64,000 nucleotides of DNA from an uncultured Alphaproteobacteria bacterium (GTDB lineage Bacteria; Pseudomonadota; Alphaproteobacteria; Micropepsales; Micropepsaceae). Every line of letters starts with the position of its first letter. Position 1 is the first letter of the stretch. The stretch lies in assembly GCA_937865685.1 (NCBI GenBank), contig CALMGU010000120.1, positions 98,232-162,231 on the forward strand, written 5' to 3'. This document shows positions 50,267-58,679 of this stretch, piece by piece. Below the pieces are notes generated by a model. That model saw only the letters and a list, made by a program, of their open reading frames with translations. It ran no database searches and was not told where the DNA came from. The translations under genes were made by a program, and so were the position numbers.

Positions 50267-50830
50267 ATGAACAAATTCGCCGCCCAGCGCGCCGCAACCG
50301 TTTTTCCGCTGCCGCTCAAGTCGGTCCTGACCGTTATCGGCGGCGTGGGGCTGCTGACGTTGAGCGCCAAGATTCAGGTCCCCTTCTGGCCGGTTCCGTT
50401 GAATTTACAGACCATGGCGGTGATGGCCTTGGCCCTTGGGCTGGGACCGCGGCTGGCGGTCGCGACGTTCGCGGCCTATCTCGCCGCCGGCGCGTCGGGG
50501 CTGCCGGTCTTTGCCGGCTCACCGGAGCGGGGTGTGGGACTTCTATATATCGCCGGCCCCACGGGCGGGTATTTGCTGGGCATGCTGGCGGCGTCTTGGG
50601 CGAGCGGCACATTGGGCGCGGGCCGGGGAATTGCCGCGCGGGCGGGTGCGATGCTGGCAGGCATGGCCATGATCTATGGCCTGGGCGTCGCCTGGCTTGC
50701 TCTTTATGTGCCCGCGCCCCGCTTATTGGCGGAAGGCGTTGCCCCCTTCATCCTGGGCGATCTGGTCAAGATCGGGATCGTGGCGGTGGGCGCGTCGCTG
50801 GTTTTCGGCCTGCGGAACAAAGCTTCCTAA
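50267..50830 (+). CDS. bioY: Biotin transporter BioY
   Basis: 187 residues from ATG 50267 (an ATG at 50261 is two codons upstream but too close to the agggg). Six hydrophobic helices, with the S-component signatures Leu-Ser-Ala-Lys-Ile-Gln-Val-Pro-Phe-Trp-Pro-Val-Pro and Gly-Pro-Thr-Gly-Gly-Tyr-Leu-Leu-Gly, plus Pro-Phe-Ile-x-Gly-Asp-Leu-Val-Lys near the C-terminus. It imports biotin. No ECF ATPase (BioM) or BioN gene follows, as is common for solitary BioY. Confidence 0.93.
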   Translation: MNKFAAQRAATVFPLPLKSVLTVIGGVGLLTLSAKIQVPFWPVPLNLQTMAVMALALGLGPRLAVATFAAYLAAGASGLPVFAGSPERGVGLLYIAGPTGGYLLGMLAASWASGTLGAGRGIAARAGAMLAGMAMIYGLGVAWLALYVPAPRLLAEGVAPFILGDLVKIGIVAVGASLVFGLRNKAS

Positions 50831-50841
50831 TCGGTTTGCCT

Positions 50842-51285
50842 TTATGCCGCCGGCTGCGCCCCGAAGATATTCAGGGCGGTGCCGGTCCACATCCGTATGT
50901 CGTCGGCGGACAGCGCCAGGATGATCCAGCCGGAAATCCAGACGCCGCAGGCCAAGATAAACAGCTCGCCGCCATCGCCCAGAATCTCCACCCCAAGCGG
51001 CGTGAAGAGATGGAACGATATCGCGCCCGTCATGATGCCGATCGCCATCGTCGCGCCGAAAATGCGCGTGCGCGGCAGAAACAGCAGGACGGACGCAATG
51101 AGTTCGCAAATGCCGATGACCCAGCGTCCCGCCGGCTCGAACAGATCGATGCCGGACCAGGCGCGCAAGGTCGAAAAGATGAAGATGCTTTCTTCCGAGC
51201 CGGTGAATTTGAAAAACAGCGACTGGACGAAAACAATCGCGATATAGGCGCTCAGCGCCCACAAAATGATGCGGCGTACGGTCAT
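50842..51285 (-). CDS. Small DoxX-like integral membrane protein
   Basis: 147 residues from ATG 51285, with ggggac upstream. Four hydrophobic helices; the first loop has Gln-Ser-Leu-Phe-Phe-Lys-Phe-Thr-Gly-Ser-Glu-Glu-Ser and helix 2 begins Pro-Ala-Gly-Arg-Trp-Val-Ile-Gly-Ile-Cys-Glu-Leu, the pattern of DoxX/DoxD-like proteins. Function unknown. Convergent with bioY (11 bp between stops). Confidence 0.72.
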   Translation of the reverse strand: MTVRRIILWALSAYIAIVFVQSLFFKFTGSEESIFIFSTLRAWSGIDLFEPAGRWVIGICELIASVLLFLPRTRIFGATMAIGIMTGAISFHLFTPLGVEILGDGGELFILACGVWISGWIILALSADDIRMWTGTALNIFGAQPAA

Positions 51286-51398
51286 GGCGGTCCCCGAAAG
51301 GCTCACGGGGAATTCGCGCCATATGCGGATTCGTTACCGGAGCAGCCGCGCGAAATTTGGCCGGTCCGAAAACGCAATATTGCCAATCAGTTGCCGGC

Positions 51399-52547
51399 TT
51401 AAGGGGTGATCCATCCGCCCAGTGGCACGAAATGACTCTGCTGCAACTCGCAGACAAAGCCCGCCTGCTGCGCATGATGATTGGCTTTGGAAAATGTCAC
51501 GGGCGGAAGAATCCCGCCGGAATCCCAATTCCTGATGCTTTCCATGGCATCGATGAAGCGCTCGCGGGTGGGATTGGGACCGGCACGCCTGAGCCCCTCG
51601 GCTACCATCTGCCCGAAAGCATAGCCGTATAGCGAATAGCGGTTCAGCTTCTCGTCCGGGAAGTAACGGGCCATCAACTGGCGATAGGCGGCTACGCCTG
51701 GGGCGTCGGACTGGTTGGGGTCCGGATAATAGCAAAGGCCCAGTGTGCCTTCGGCATAGCCACCCGGTACGTTGAGATATTCCTCATCGGTAAGCGGGCC
51801 GGTGGAAACCATGCGGACATTTTTCCAATCCAGCCGCGCCTTGGCTTCCATCACTTTCTTGGCCTGGGGGGGATAAAGCGCCATCACGATGGCATCCGGC
51901 CCCGCATCCTTCAGCCGCTGCATCTGGGCGGTGAGGTCAGTGGGCAAGGTTTGCTCCACCGCTTCCTCGCCGGCCACCTCATAGCCATTGTCCGCCGCCA
52001 GGGCCTTGAGCCGGTCGCGGAAATAGCGGCCATATGCGTTGGGATCATAGAGGATGGCGATGCGCTTCATGCCCCGGTCGCGAGCCAGGTAGCGGAACAT
52101 CATCCGCGTCTCGCCATCGTAATGCGGGAAAGACGTGAAGACGTAACGGTCGTCATCCCTGTCCAAGAGCCCGGTATGGGGAAACATGTAAGGCAGCTTA
52201 TGCGCCATCGCGAATGGCGCGAGCTGGGTAGAGACGGTACCGCCGTGATTCCACAAGAGCAGCACATGGTCTTCATCGGCCAGACGCACGACATTCGCCA
52301 TCACTTCGGCGTCGCCCGCCGCGCCGGTCTTGGTGCGGCCATAGCTGCGTTCGACCAGCTTGCGCCCGTGGATGCCGCCGGCATCGTTGACCGCGCGGAT
52401 CACCAGCCGCATGCCCAGATTTTCTGCTGTCCCGGACGGCGACAGGATTGTGGGCGCTTCGATCCCGATCGGAATGTCGCCGGTTGGCGTTTGGGCCGCG
52501 GCGTCCACCGTCACCAATGCAAGGGCCATCGCCAGCAGCAAGCGCAT
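51399..52547 (-). CDS. ABC-type branched-chain amino acid/amide substrate-binding protein (solitary)
   Basis: 382 residues from ATG 52547. Signal peptide ends Asp-Ala-Ala-Ala-Gln. Type I periplasmic-binding fold of the LivJ/AmiC class: Asn-Leu-Gly-Met-Arg-Leu-Val-Ile-Arg-Ala-Val-Asn-Asp-Ala-Gly-Gly-Ile-His-Gly-Arg-Lys near the start and Ile-Ala-Ile-Leu-Tyr-Asp-Pro-Asn-Ala-Tyr-Gly in the middle. No permease or ATPase genes are adjacent, so it either feeds a transporter encoded elsewhere or acts as a sensor. Ligand unknown; in aromatic degraders, members bind aromatic acids. Confidence 0.86.
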   Translation of the reverse strand: MRLLLAMALALVTVDAAAQTPTGDIPIGIEAPTILSPSGTAENLGMRLVIRAVNDAGGIHGRKLVERSYGRTKTGAAGDAEVMANVVRLADEDHVLLLWNHGGTVSTQLAPFAMAHKLPYMFPHTGLLDRDDDRYVFTSFPHYDGETRMMFRYLARDRGMKRIAILYDPNAYGRYFRDRLKALAADNGYEVAGEEAVEQTLPTDLTAQMQRLKDAGPDAIVMALYPPQAKKVMEAKARLDWKNVRMVSTGPLTDEEYLNVPGGYAEGTLGLCYYPDPNQSDAPGVAAYRQLMARYFPDEKLNRYSLYGYAFGQMVAEGLRRAGPNPTRERFIDAMESIRNWDSGGILPPVTFSKANHHAQQAGFVCELQQSHFVPLGGWITP

Positions 52548-52624
52548 CACGTTCCGCTCCCCCAAAATCAGGGGGAGTGGATCATGACAGGGACTGCCAA
52601 GGCAAATGAGCGGGCCGATGCCTT

Positions 52625-53878
52625 TCAGGCCACCGATCCGGCAAGGCGCAAGGTCTCTTCCTCGGCCGAGGCATGGGCCGTGGCATGGAGCGCCGACAGT
52701 TCCAGGACACCGGGAAGATGCCAGCGGCCTTCCGGCCGGATGATCGTATAAGGGTCATCGCCGATCGAGACGGCTTTGGCGTCGCGCTCGATCTCGGCGA
52801 CGACCTCCACATAGTCATAACCGGAAAACACGAAGTTCTTTCCGCCTTGCAGGACCTGGAAGCCGAAGCGCTTCCAGAAATCGACCAGCCGCGTCTGCGA
52901 ATGGGCATAGATCTTTCCATAGCCCTTTTTCTGGCAGAATTTGAACGCGGCGCGGACAAGCTGGAAGGCCGCCCGCGATTTGCGGAATTCCTTGCGGATG
53001 GCCAGCCGCTCCAATTTCGCGAAATCGGCGAAGAAGCGCAGGCGCAGGCATCCGATCGGCTCGTCGCCCATATAGGCGATCAGATGCGTGGCCGAAAGAT
53101 CGTTGCCGTCATACTCCTCGTAATAGGGGCATTCCTGCTCGCCCATATAGACCACGTTGCGGATCGCGGCCACGCGCATCATGTCTTCGAGTGTGCGGGC
53201 GACCGTGATGCCAATTTCCTTCTGATCGGCCCCTGGAACATAGCTGTCATAGAGCGGCACCGGCGGCTCGCGCTGGAACACCCAGATGTTGGGCGCGTCG
53301 ATGGGGCCGACCTGCACGCCCTGGGTCAATCCCACGGTTTCGTTGAAACGCCGTCCCACTTCGGTGTTCGGGCGGGAGTAGAAGTTAACTCCCGCGTAGC
53401 GCGGCGCCAGCATCTCCTGCATGAAAAGGGCGACCCCCGGCGCGAGCGGGCCGGGCGCAAGCAGGCCCCATATATATATGCCGGCGGGACGTTCATGCGG
53501 CTTCGCCAACAGGCGAAGATCCGGGTCGGGACCGTTGAAGGTGCCCAGCGCCAGCTGCATCAATCCGATCTCGTTCAGCAGAAGAATGAGAACGAATCCT
53601 TCCGCGACCGGGGCTTCACCGGATCGCGGCCTGCGCGCGATGGCATGAATTTCACCCAGCTGCCGGTGCAATACATTGAGGATGGTTTCGGTCTTGCCAA
53701 AACCTGGAATGCTGAGCCGGGCTTTGGCCAGCAGGCGTTCAGTCGTGGAATCATTCGGTCGGAACAGGACCAGATGCTTGGCGACCCGCGTGGCATCCAT
53801 TTCGTCCAGATTGTGCTTGCCGTGTTTTACGCTCGATACGCCACCGTCGGAGGTTATTCCCCCTTGTGCATGTGACAT
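52625..53878 (-). CDS. GNAT acetyltransferase-like protein, probably tandem GNAT
   Basis: 417 residues. The C-terminal half (about 265-365) has GNAT features: Glu-Pro-Ile-Gly-Cys-Leu-Arg-Leu-Arg, then Ala-Lys-Leu-Glu-Arg-Leu-Ala-Ile-Arg-Lys-Glu-Phe-Arg-Lys-Ser-Arg (acetyl-CoA pyrophosphate-binding region, 287-302) and Trp-Lys-Arg-Phe-Gly-Phe. The N-terminal part (about 95-190) has a similar layout ending Tyr-Ser-Arg-Pro-Asn-Thr-Glu-Val-Gly-Arg-Arg-Phe-Asn-Glu-Thr-Val-Gly-Leu, suggesting a second, degenerate GNAT unit. The acceptor is unknown; GNAT-like acyl-homoserine-lactone or exosortase-associated acyltransferases are distant possibilities. Confidence 0.75.
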   Translation of the reverse strand: MSHAQGGITSDGGVSSVKHGKHNLDEMDATRVAKHLVLFRPNDSTTERLLAKARLSIPGFGKTETILNVLHRQLGEIHAIARRPRSGEAPVAEGFVLILLLNEIGLMQLALGTFNGPDPDLRLLAKPHERPAGIYIWGLLAPGPLAPGVALFMQEMLAPRYAGVNFYSRPNTEVGRRFNETVGLTQGVQVGPIDAPNIWVFQREPPVPLYDSYVPGADQKEIGITVARTLEDMMRVAAIRNVVYMGEQECPYYEEYDGNDLSATHLIAYMGDEPIGCLRLRFFADFAKLERLAIRKEFRKSRAAFQLVRAAFKFCQKKGYGKIYAHSQTRLVDFWKRFGFQVLQGGKNFVFSGYDYVEVVAEIERDAKAVSIGDDPYTIIRPEGRWHLPGVLELSALHATAHASAEEETLRLAGSVA

Positions 53879-54181
53879 TTCTATCCGCCGTGACTGTTAA
53901 TACCTCATAAACCATAAGTGCTTCGGCTCCGGAGATAAATATCAATCTGACCGGAGTTCCCTCGCGATTGCTAAAACAGTTAATCCCGCGATCTGGCCCA
54001 ACCGCCGGTGGTGCGCATCGCTGCTCTCGACACCGATTCAATCGGCGGTTCGTGCGTCGAAAGATGCGCGCGTTGTCAATCTCCCGGGAACGATTCCATT
54101 TGCCGATTTTTTACTATGCATCGGCTAGGCAAAGGACAGTTGGTTTACCGGCAATTTAAGTTTCCGGTCAAAAATCGGAGC
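53879..54181. promoter_or_regulatory. 303-bp divergent region: GNAT / PAS protein
   Basis: A/T-richer than its surroundings near 53894-53950, where promoters probably lie. Holds two CCGGAG copies about 23 bp apart (around 53930 and 53960), and a hairpin CCGAT-TCA-ATCGG (54033-54045). An open frame continues upstream of the chosen PAS start to 54008 but its residues look non-coding (Cys/Arg-rich). Confidence 0.35.
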
Positions 54182-54754
54182 ATGGATGTAATCGCGGCAG
54201 CCAGGGCCCTGAATCGGAAGGCAGTTCAAAAGAACTGGCATCATTTCTGCGATCCGACTTTGGCGTTCATCGATCCCGGTTACGAAAATCTTCTCGCGCT
54301 GTGGCGAAACAAGTCAGGAAGTCGAAACATGCCGGCACGTTCCGATATCACCCCCAGAGATCTAAAGGACATTCTCCGGACTGTTCTTTTATTCGAGCGT
54401 GTTTCCCAGAACCCGTCCCGTTATCGCTGGCGGCTGATCGGCACCGGCCTCACCAGCATTCTGGGCGAGAATACCGGTAAGACGCTCGAAGAGAGTCTGC
54501 CGCCCGAACATATCGAGCGATGGACCGAGTGCGGCGATATGATTCTGGAAGGCGCCCAGCCGCTTCGCTTTCTGGGTCGCGTTCATATCCAGGGCCGCGA
54601 ATATCTGGACGCCGAGAATCTGTTCGTGCCGCTGGCCAATGACAATGGCGAACCGAGCTTCATCCTGGGCCAGTGCCGTTACACGCCGCGCCGCTCCGAA
54701 ACCGAAGACATTTGGGAAAACCAGATGGCGTCGCTTCCGGGCGGATTGCTCTGA
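54182..54754 (+). CDS. PAS-domain protein (PAS_5-like)
   Basis: 190 residues from ATG 54182 (ggag just upstream); ATG 54116 in frame is the alternative. The protein is one compact domain: Leu-Ala-Leu-Trp-Arg-Asn-Lys-Ser-Gly, Met-Pro-Ala-Arg-Ser-Asp-Ile-Thr-Pro-Arg-Asp-Leu-Lys, Tyr-Arg-Trp-Arg-Leu-Ile-Gly-Thr-Gly-Leu-Thr, Phe-Val-Pro-Leu-Ala-Asn-Asp-Asn-Gly. These match the small PAS family abundant in alphaproteobacteria, which has no attached output domain. A regulatory or envelope-response role is typical of the family but the partner is unknown. Confidence 0.75.
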   Translation: MDVIAAARALNRKAVQKNWHHFCDPTLAFIDPGYENLLALWRNKSGSRNMPARSDITPRDLKDILRTVLLFERVSQNPSRYRWRLIGTGLTSILGENTGKTLEESLPPEHIERWTECGDMILEGAQPLRFLGRVHIQGREYLDAENLFVPLANDNGEPSFILGQCRYTPRRSETEDIWENQMASLPGGLL

Positions 54755-54901
54755 GGCGCACGAACGGAATTTCCGTCCAATCTTTCGTGATTCCGCTTCG
54801 CCCGCTTGCGGCGCGAGCCCGCTATTTCTTTGCCTCCAACCTCATGGCATAAAACCGAGCAGCGTTTGCTGCATTGGGGGATTTGAGATGCGAGGCTGGC
54901 G

Positions 54902-56167
54902 ATGAAGGATTCCGCGGTGCCGGCCTCCGTGACTCCTTTTTATTATGGCTGGGCGATCCTGGCGGCAGCCGCTGTGTCGGAGCTGCTGGCCCAGGGCGCC
55001 ACCAGTTATGCCGCCGGCCTGTTCGTCCTGCCGCTGCAGGCGGAATTTCATATCTCCCGTGCCTTGGCCAACATGCCGGTCCTCATCATGTTCCTGGGCG
55101 GGGCGCTGGTTTCACCTTTGGTGGGCAGGGCGCTGGACCGGTTTTCCATCCGTCTGGTTCTGCCGCTGGGCGCCATTCTGTTCGGCCTGGCCCTGATCGG
55201 CATCGCACTCAGCCAATCCTTGCTGGCGATGGCGGCCCTGCTGTTCCTGCCGACCGCCATCGGTTTCATGTGTATCGGTCCCTTGACCACCGCCGCGATG
55301 GCGTCGCGCTGGTTCTACCGGCATCGGGGCCTGGCGCTGGGTCTGGCGGCGGTCGCGACGTCGGGCGGCGGTTTCACGGTGGTCCCGCTGCTGAGCCGCG
55401 CCATTCAACAGCATGGCTGGCGCATGGCTCTGATCTATGAAGCCCTTATCATCGCGGCGATCATCGTGGTGTTGGCCTTGCTGGTCCTGCGCGACAAGCC
55501 GTCTGACATGGGGCTGGGCGCTCATCCCGAAAACCAGGGCCGGGAAAGCGATCCCGCGCGGCCGGGGGGCGCCCTAGCGATGCCCGCGCCGCGCTGGCAT
55601 GAAATTCTCACCAGCCGCGCCTTCTGGATTCCCAGCATCGTCATTTCGATGGTGTCGGGCACCTCCCAGGCGCTGGTCATTACCTTGGTGCCGTACGGCG
55701 TCAGCCTGGGTCTAGCCGCATCGTCTGCGGCGGTGATGATCTCGGCTTTTGCAATTGCGGCGGCGATCACAAAAGTAGTCGCCGGCATATTGGCGGACCA
55801 TATCAGCCAGCGGGTGTTGCTGATCGCGGCGGCGGCGCTGATGACCATGACATGGTTGACCTTGAGCTTCTCCGCGGCACCTGCAGCGCTCTATGCCAGC
55901 GCCTGCATGGCGGGCGTTGCGCTGGGCTGCGCGCTGCCGACCGTGGCGGCGCTGATCGCGGGCTATTACGGGCCAGCCCGGTTCGGCGCGGTGATGGGCT
56001 GGACTTATAGTTTTCTGGGTATCATCACCATCGCGTCGAGCATATCGATCGGGCTCATTTTCGATCACCTTGGCGGGTATCATCCGGCTTTCTTGATCTT
56101 CTCCGCGCTGCTGGCCTGTGTGCTGGCGGTGACGCTGTTGTTTCCACCGGCGCGGAAGACAGCGTGA
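54902..56167 (+). CDS. MFS transporter, monocarboxylate/oxalate-formate (OFA-like) type
   Basis: 421 residues, 12 helices. Begins Phe-Tyr-Tyr-Gly-Trp-Ala-Ile, then the loop Gly-Arg-Ala-Leu-Asp-Arg-Phe-Ser-Ile-Arg and helix 4-5 Ser-Arg-Trp-Phe-Tyr-Arg-His-Arg-Gly-Leu-Ala-Leu-Gly, as in proton-linked monocarboxylate-type MFS proteins. Stop overlaps AgaS by 4 bp, so it is the first gene of an amino-sugar-type operon, and may carry a sugar or sugar acid. A small inverted repeat ACGGAA-T-TTCCGT (54764-54776) precedes it. Confidence 0.85.
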   Translation: MKDSAVPASVTPFYYGWAILAAAAVSELLAQGATSYAAGLFVLPLQAEFHISRALANMPVLIMFLGGALVSPLVGRALDRFSIRLVLPLGAILFGLALIGIALSQSLLAMAALLFLPTAIGFMCIGPLTTAAMASRWFYRHRGLALGLAAVATSGGGFTVVPLLSRAIQQHGWRMALIYEALIIAAIIVVLALLVLRDKPSDMGLGAHPENQGRESDPARPGGALAMPAPRWHEILTSRAFWIPSIVISMVSGTSQALVITLVPYGVSLGLAASSAAVMISAFAIAAAITKVVAGILADHISQRVLLIAAAALMTMTWLTLSFSAAPAALYASACMAGVALGCALPTVAALIAGYYGPARFGAVMGWTYSFLGIITIASSISIGLIFDHLGGYHPAFLIFSALLACVLAVTLLFPPARKTA

Positions 56168-57249
56168 GCGGTCCGGGCCAGGGCGGCGCGACGCGGCGGG
56201 AGATATTCCAGCAGCCGGACCTGTGGCCCACGACCTTGGCGCGGGTCGATGAAGCGTCGGCGCGGCTCGGCCTTGGAAGACGGCTGACGGGAAAGCGGGT
56301 TCTGTTCACGGGTGCGGGCACCTCGGCTTATGCCGCCAGCGCGGCGGCAACCGCGAATGCGAATTGCATGGCCGTCCCCACCACCGATTTGCTGATCGAT
56401 GCGGAGCGGTATCTGGCTGGCGTCGATGTGGTGATTTCCCTGGCCCGCTCCGGCGGAAGCCCGGAAAGCGCGGCCGTGGTGGAGCGGGTTCGCGCCCTCA
56501 GGCCCGAAATCTTCCAGCTGGCCATCACCTGCAATCCCCAGAGCGCGCTCACGCGTTCGGCGCTGGACGGCATTCTGTTTCTGGATCCCCGCACCAACGA
56601 CAGCAGCCTGGTGATGACCAGCTCGTTCTCAAATCTGGTGATTGCGGGACAAGCGCTCATGCGGCGCGACGCCGTCGATGAGGCCGTCGATATCGGCACC
56701 CGGCATGGCCGCTCGCTGCTGCCGGCCATCGACGAAGCCTGCCGGTCCGTTGCCGGCGCGGCGCGCGAGCGGATCGTGATGCTGTCCTCGTCGCCGCTTC
56801 AGGCCTGGGCTCGGGAAGCGGGGCTTAAAGCCCTGGAGATGACGGCGGGCGCTTTTCCCGTGGTGACGGAGACATTCCTGGGCCTCAGGCACGGTCCCAT
56901 GTCCTTTGTCCGCAGCGATACGCTGGTGATCGCGCTTCTGTCCAGCGATCCTCTGCGCCGCCTTTACGAGCAGGATCTGTTGCGCGAGTTGCGCGCCAAG
57001 CGGATCGGCTATCTGGTCGGCATCGCGGATATCAGCGACCCGGACGGCCTGTTCGATGCCGTCATTCCCGCCATGGCGCCCCGGCTGGCGGACGAATTGC
57101 GCACACCGTTCGAAATCGTCGCGGCCCAACTCTTCGGCTATCACCTGTCTCTTTCCAGGGGCATCGATCCGGACAATCCCAGTCCCGCTGGCGTGATCAA
57201 CCGGGTGGTGCAGGGCGTGACCATCCATCCCGCGCGGCCGGCGCCATGA
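56164..57249 (+). CDS. SIS-domain sugar-phosphate isomerase/deaminase, AgaS-like
   Basis: 361 residues with two SIS domains. Thr-Gly-Ala-Gly-Thr-Ser-Ala-Tyr (about 49-56), Ser-Leu-Ala-Arg-Ser-Gly-Gly-Ser-Pro-Glu-Ser (about 93-103), Ser-Ser-Ser-Pro-Leu-Gln (about 204-209) and Glu-Thr-Phe-Leu-Gly-Leu-Arg-His-Gly-Pro-Met (about 236-246) match AgaS (galactosamine-6-phosphate deaminase/isomerase) proteins. Glu-Met-Thr-Ala-Gly lies at about 223. It would yield tagatose 6-phosphate for the kinase and aldolase encoded downstream. Overlaps both neighbours by 4 bp. Confidence 0.86.
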   Translation: MSGPGQGGATRREIFQQPDLWPTTLARVDEASARLGLGRRLTGKRVLFTGAGTSAYAASAAATANANCMAVPTTDLLIDAERYLAGVDVVISLARSGGSPESAAVVERVRALRPEIFQLAITCNPQSALTRSALDGILFLDPRTNDSSLVMTSSFSNLVIAGQALMRRDAVDEAVDIGTRHGRSLLPAIDEACRSVAGAARERIVMLSSSPLQAWAREAGLKALEMTAGAFPVVTETFLGLRHGPMSFVRSDTLVIALLSSDPLRRLYEQDLLRELRAKRIGYLVGIADISDPDGLFDAVIPAMAPRLADELRTPFEIVAAQLFGYHLSLSRGIDPDNPSPAGVINRVVQGVTIHPARPAP

Positions 57250-58619
57250 GCGGCCAGGGCCAGCCGCGCCTGCGCCGCGCGCTGTCCCTGTGGAATCTCA
57301 TTTTCATCGGCATGGTGATCATCCAGCCGACGGCGCCCATGGGCATTTACGGGGTGATCAGCAACACCGCCCATGGCCATGTGGTCACCACCATCCTGAT
57401 CGCCATGGTGGCGATGCTGTTCACCGCCATCAGCTATGGCCGCATGGCGCGGGTCTATCCCAGCGCGGGATCCGCCTACACGTATGTGGGGCGCGAGATC
57501 CATCCGGCCCTGGGCTATGTCACCGGCTGGGGGATGGTGATGGACTATCTGCTCAATCCGCTGATCTGCACCGCTTTCTCGGCCAAGGCGGCGATGAACA
57601 TCGTGCCGGGGATACCCTTTTATGCCTGGCTGGTGGTCTTTGCCGGCTTCTTCACCTGGATCAATCTTCACGGCATCCGCACATCGGCGAAGCTGAATGA
57701 GATTCTTTGCGCCGCGATGGTGCTGGTGGTGCTGATTTTCTTCGCCGCGGTGGTGAATTTTCTCTGGCGGATGGACCATGATGCGGCCTTCTTCCTGCGC
57801 CCCTTCTACGAAGCGCAGAATTTCCGTGCCGACAATATTTTCGCGGGCACCTCGGTCGCAGTGCTCACCTATATCGGGTTCGACGCCATCTCGACTCTGT
57901 CCGAAGAAGCGGAAAATCCGCGCCGCAATCTTCTCCTCGCCACCGTGCTGGTCTGCCTGTTCGCGGGGCTGCTGTCCGGGCTGGAGGTGTATGCGGCGCA
58001 GCTGGTTTGGGGATCGAAGCCCTTTCCCGGTCCCCAGGTCGAATCCGCTTTCGCGATGGTGTCGCAGCAAGTCGGCGGTCTTCTGCTTTTTCAAGTGATG
58101 AATTTCACGCTTCTGATCGCCAATATGGGTACGGCCATCGCGGCGCAGCTGGCGGCGGGACGGCTGCTCTACGGCATGGGCAAGGGCAATGCGTTGCCAA
58201 AATCCTTTTTCGGGGTGATCGAGCCGCGTCATCTTGTGCCGCGCAACGGCATCATCCTGGTGGGTGCCTTGGCGCTGATCGGTGCGGCAACGATGGAATA
58301 TTATTCCGATGCCCTGGGCGGCAGCGCCTATGCCGTGGGCGCGCAGGCGCTCAATTTCGGCGCCTTCATCGCCTTCATGGGCGTCAACGCGGCGTCCTTC
58401 GTGCATTATTGGTGGCGCGGTGCAAACAGGAGCTGGAGTCATTTCCTGGTGCCGCTGCTGGGGCTGGTGATCTGCGGCTTCATCTGGGCCCATCTGAGCC
58501 GCGCGGCGATGATCCTGGGCGCGGTGTGGATGGTAGCGGGCATCCTCTATGGCGCCATCCGCACCAGGGGCTTCCGCGCCGACCTGGTCAATTTCGATCT
58601 GCCGCCAGAAGATGCCTAA
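57246..58619 (+). CDS. APC-family amino acid permease
   Basis: 457 residues, 12 helices. Helix 1 reads Leu-Ile-Phe-Ile-Gly-Met-Val-Ile-Ile-Gln-Pro-Thr-Ala-Pro-Met-Gly; the family motif Tyr-Ile-Gly-Phe-Asp-Ala-Ile-Ser-Thr-Leu-Ser-Glu-Glu-Ala-Glu-Asn-Pro is at about 211-227. Cotranscribed with AgaS. The presence of an amino-acid-type carrier in an amino-sugar operon is odd; it may carry an amino sugar, an amino acid conjugate or a polyamine. Confidence 0.87.
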   Translation: MSGQGQPRLRRALSLWNLIFIGMVIIQPTAPMGIYGVISNTAHGHVVTTILIAMVAMLFTAISYGRMARVYPSAGSAYTYVGREIHPALGYVTGWGMVMDYLLNPLICTAFSAKAAMNIVPGIPFYAWLVVFAGFFTWINLHGIRTSAKLNEILCAAMVLVVLIFFAAVVNFLWRMDHDAAFFLRPFYEAQNFRADNIFAGTSVAVLTYIGFDAISTLSEEAENPRRNLLLATVLVCLFAGLLSGLEVYAAQLVWGSKPFPGPQVESAFAMVSQQVGGLLLFQVMNFTLLIANMGTAIAAQLAAGRLLYGMGKGNALPKSFFGVIEPRHLVPRNGIILVGALALIGAATMEYYSDALGGSAYAVGAQALNFGAFIAFMGVNAASFVHYWWRGANRSWSHFLVPLLGLVICGFIWAHLSRAAMILGAVWMVAGILYGAIRTRGFRADLVNFDLPPEDA

Positions 58620-58635
58620 TACCCCCTCCGGCCTA

Positions 58636-58655
58636 CGCAACCTCGAGAGGTTGCG
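58636..58655. terminator. Bidirectional terminator candidate between convergent genes
   Basis: CGCAACCTC-GA-GAGGTTGCG: a perfect 9-bp stem in the 60 bp between the APC permease stop (58619) and the KbaZ/GatZ stop (58680). No T-run, and the loop is only two bases, so an operator cannot be ruled out. Confidence 0.5.
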
Positions 58656-58679
58656 GACACGTTATGGCTTACCGGTTCG

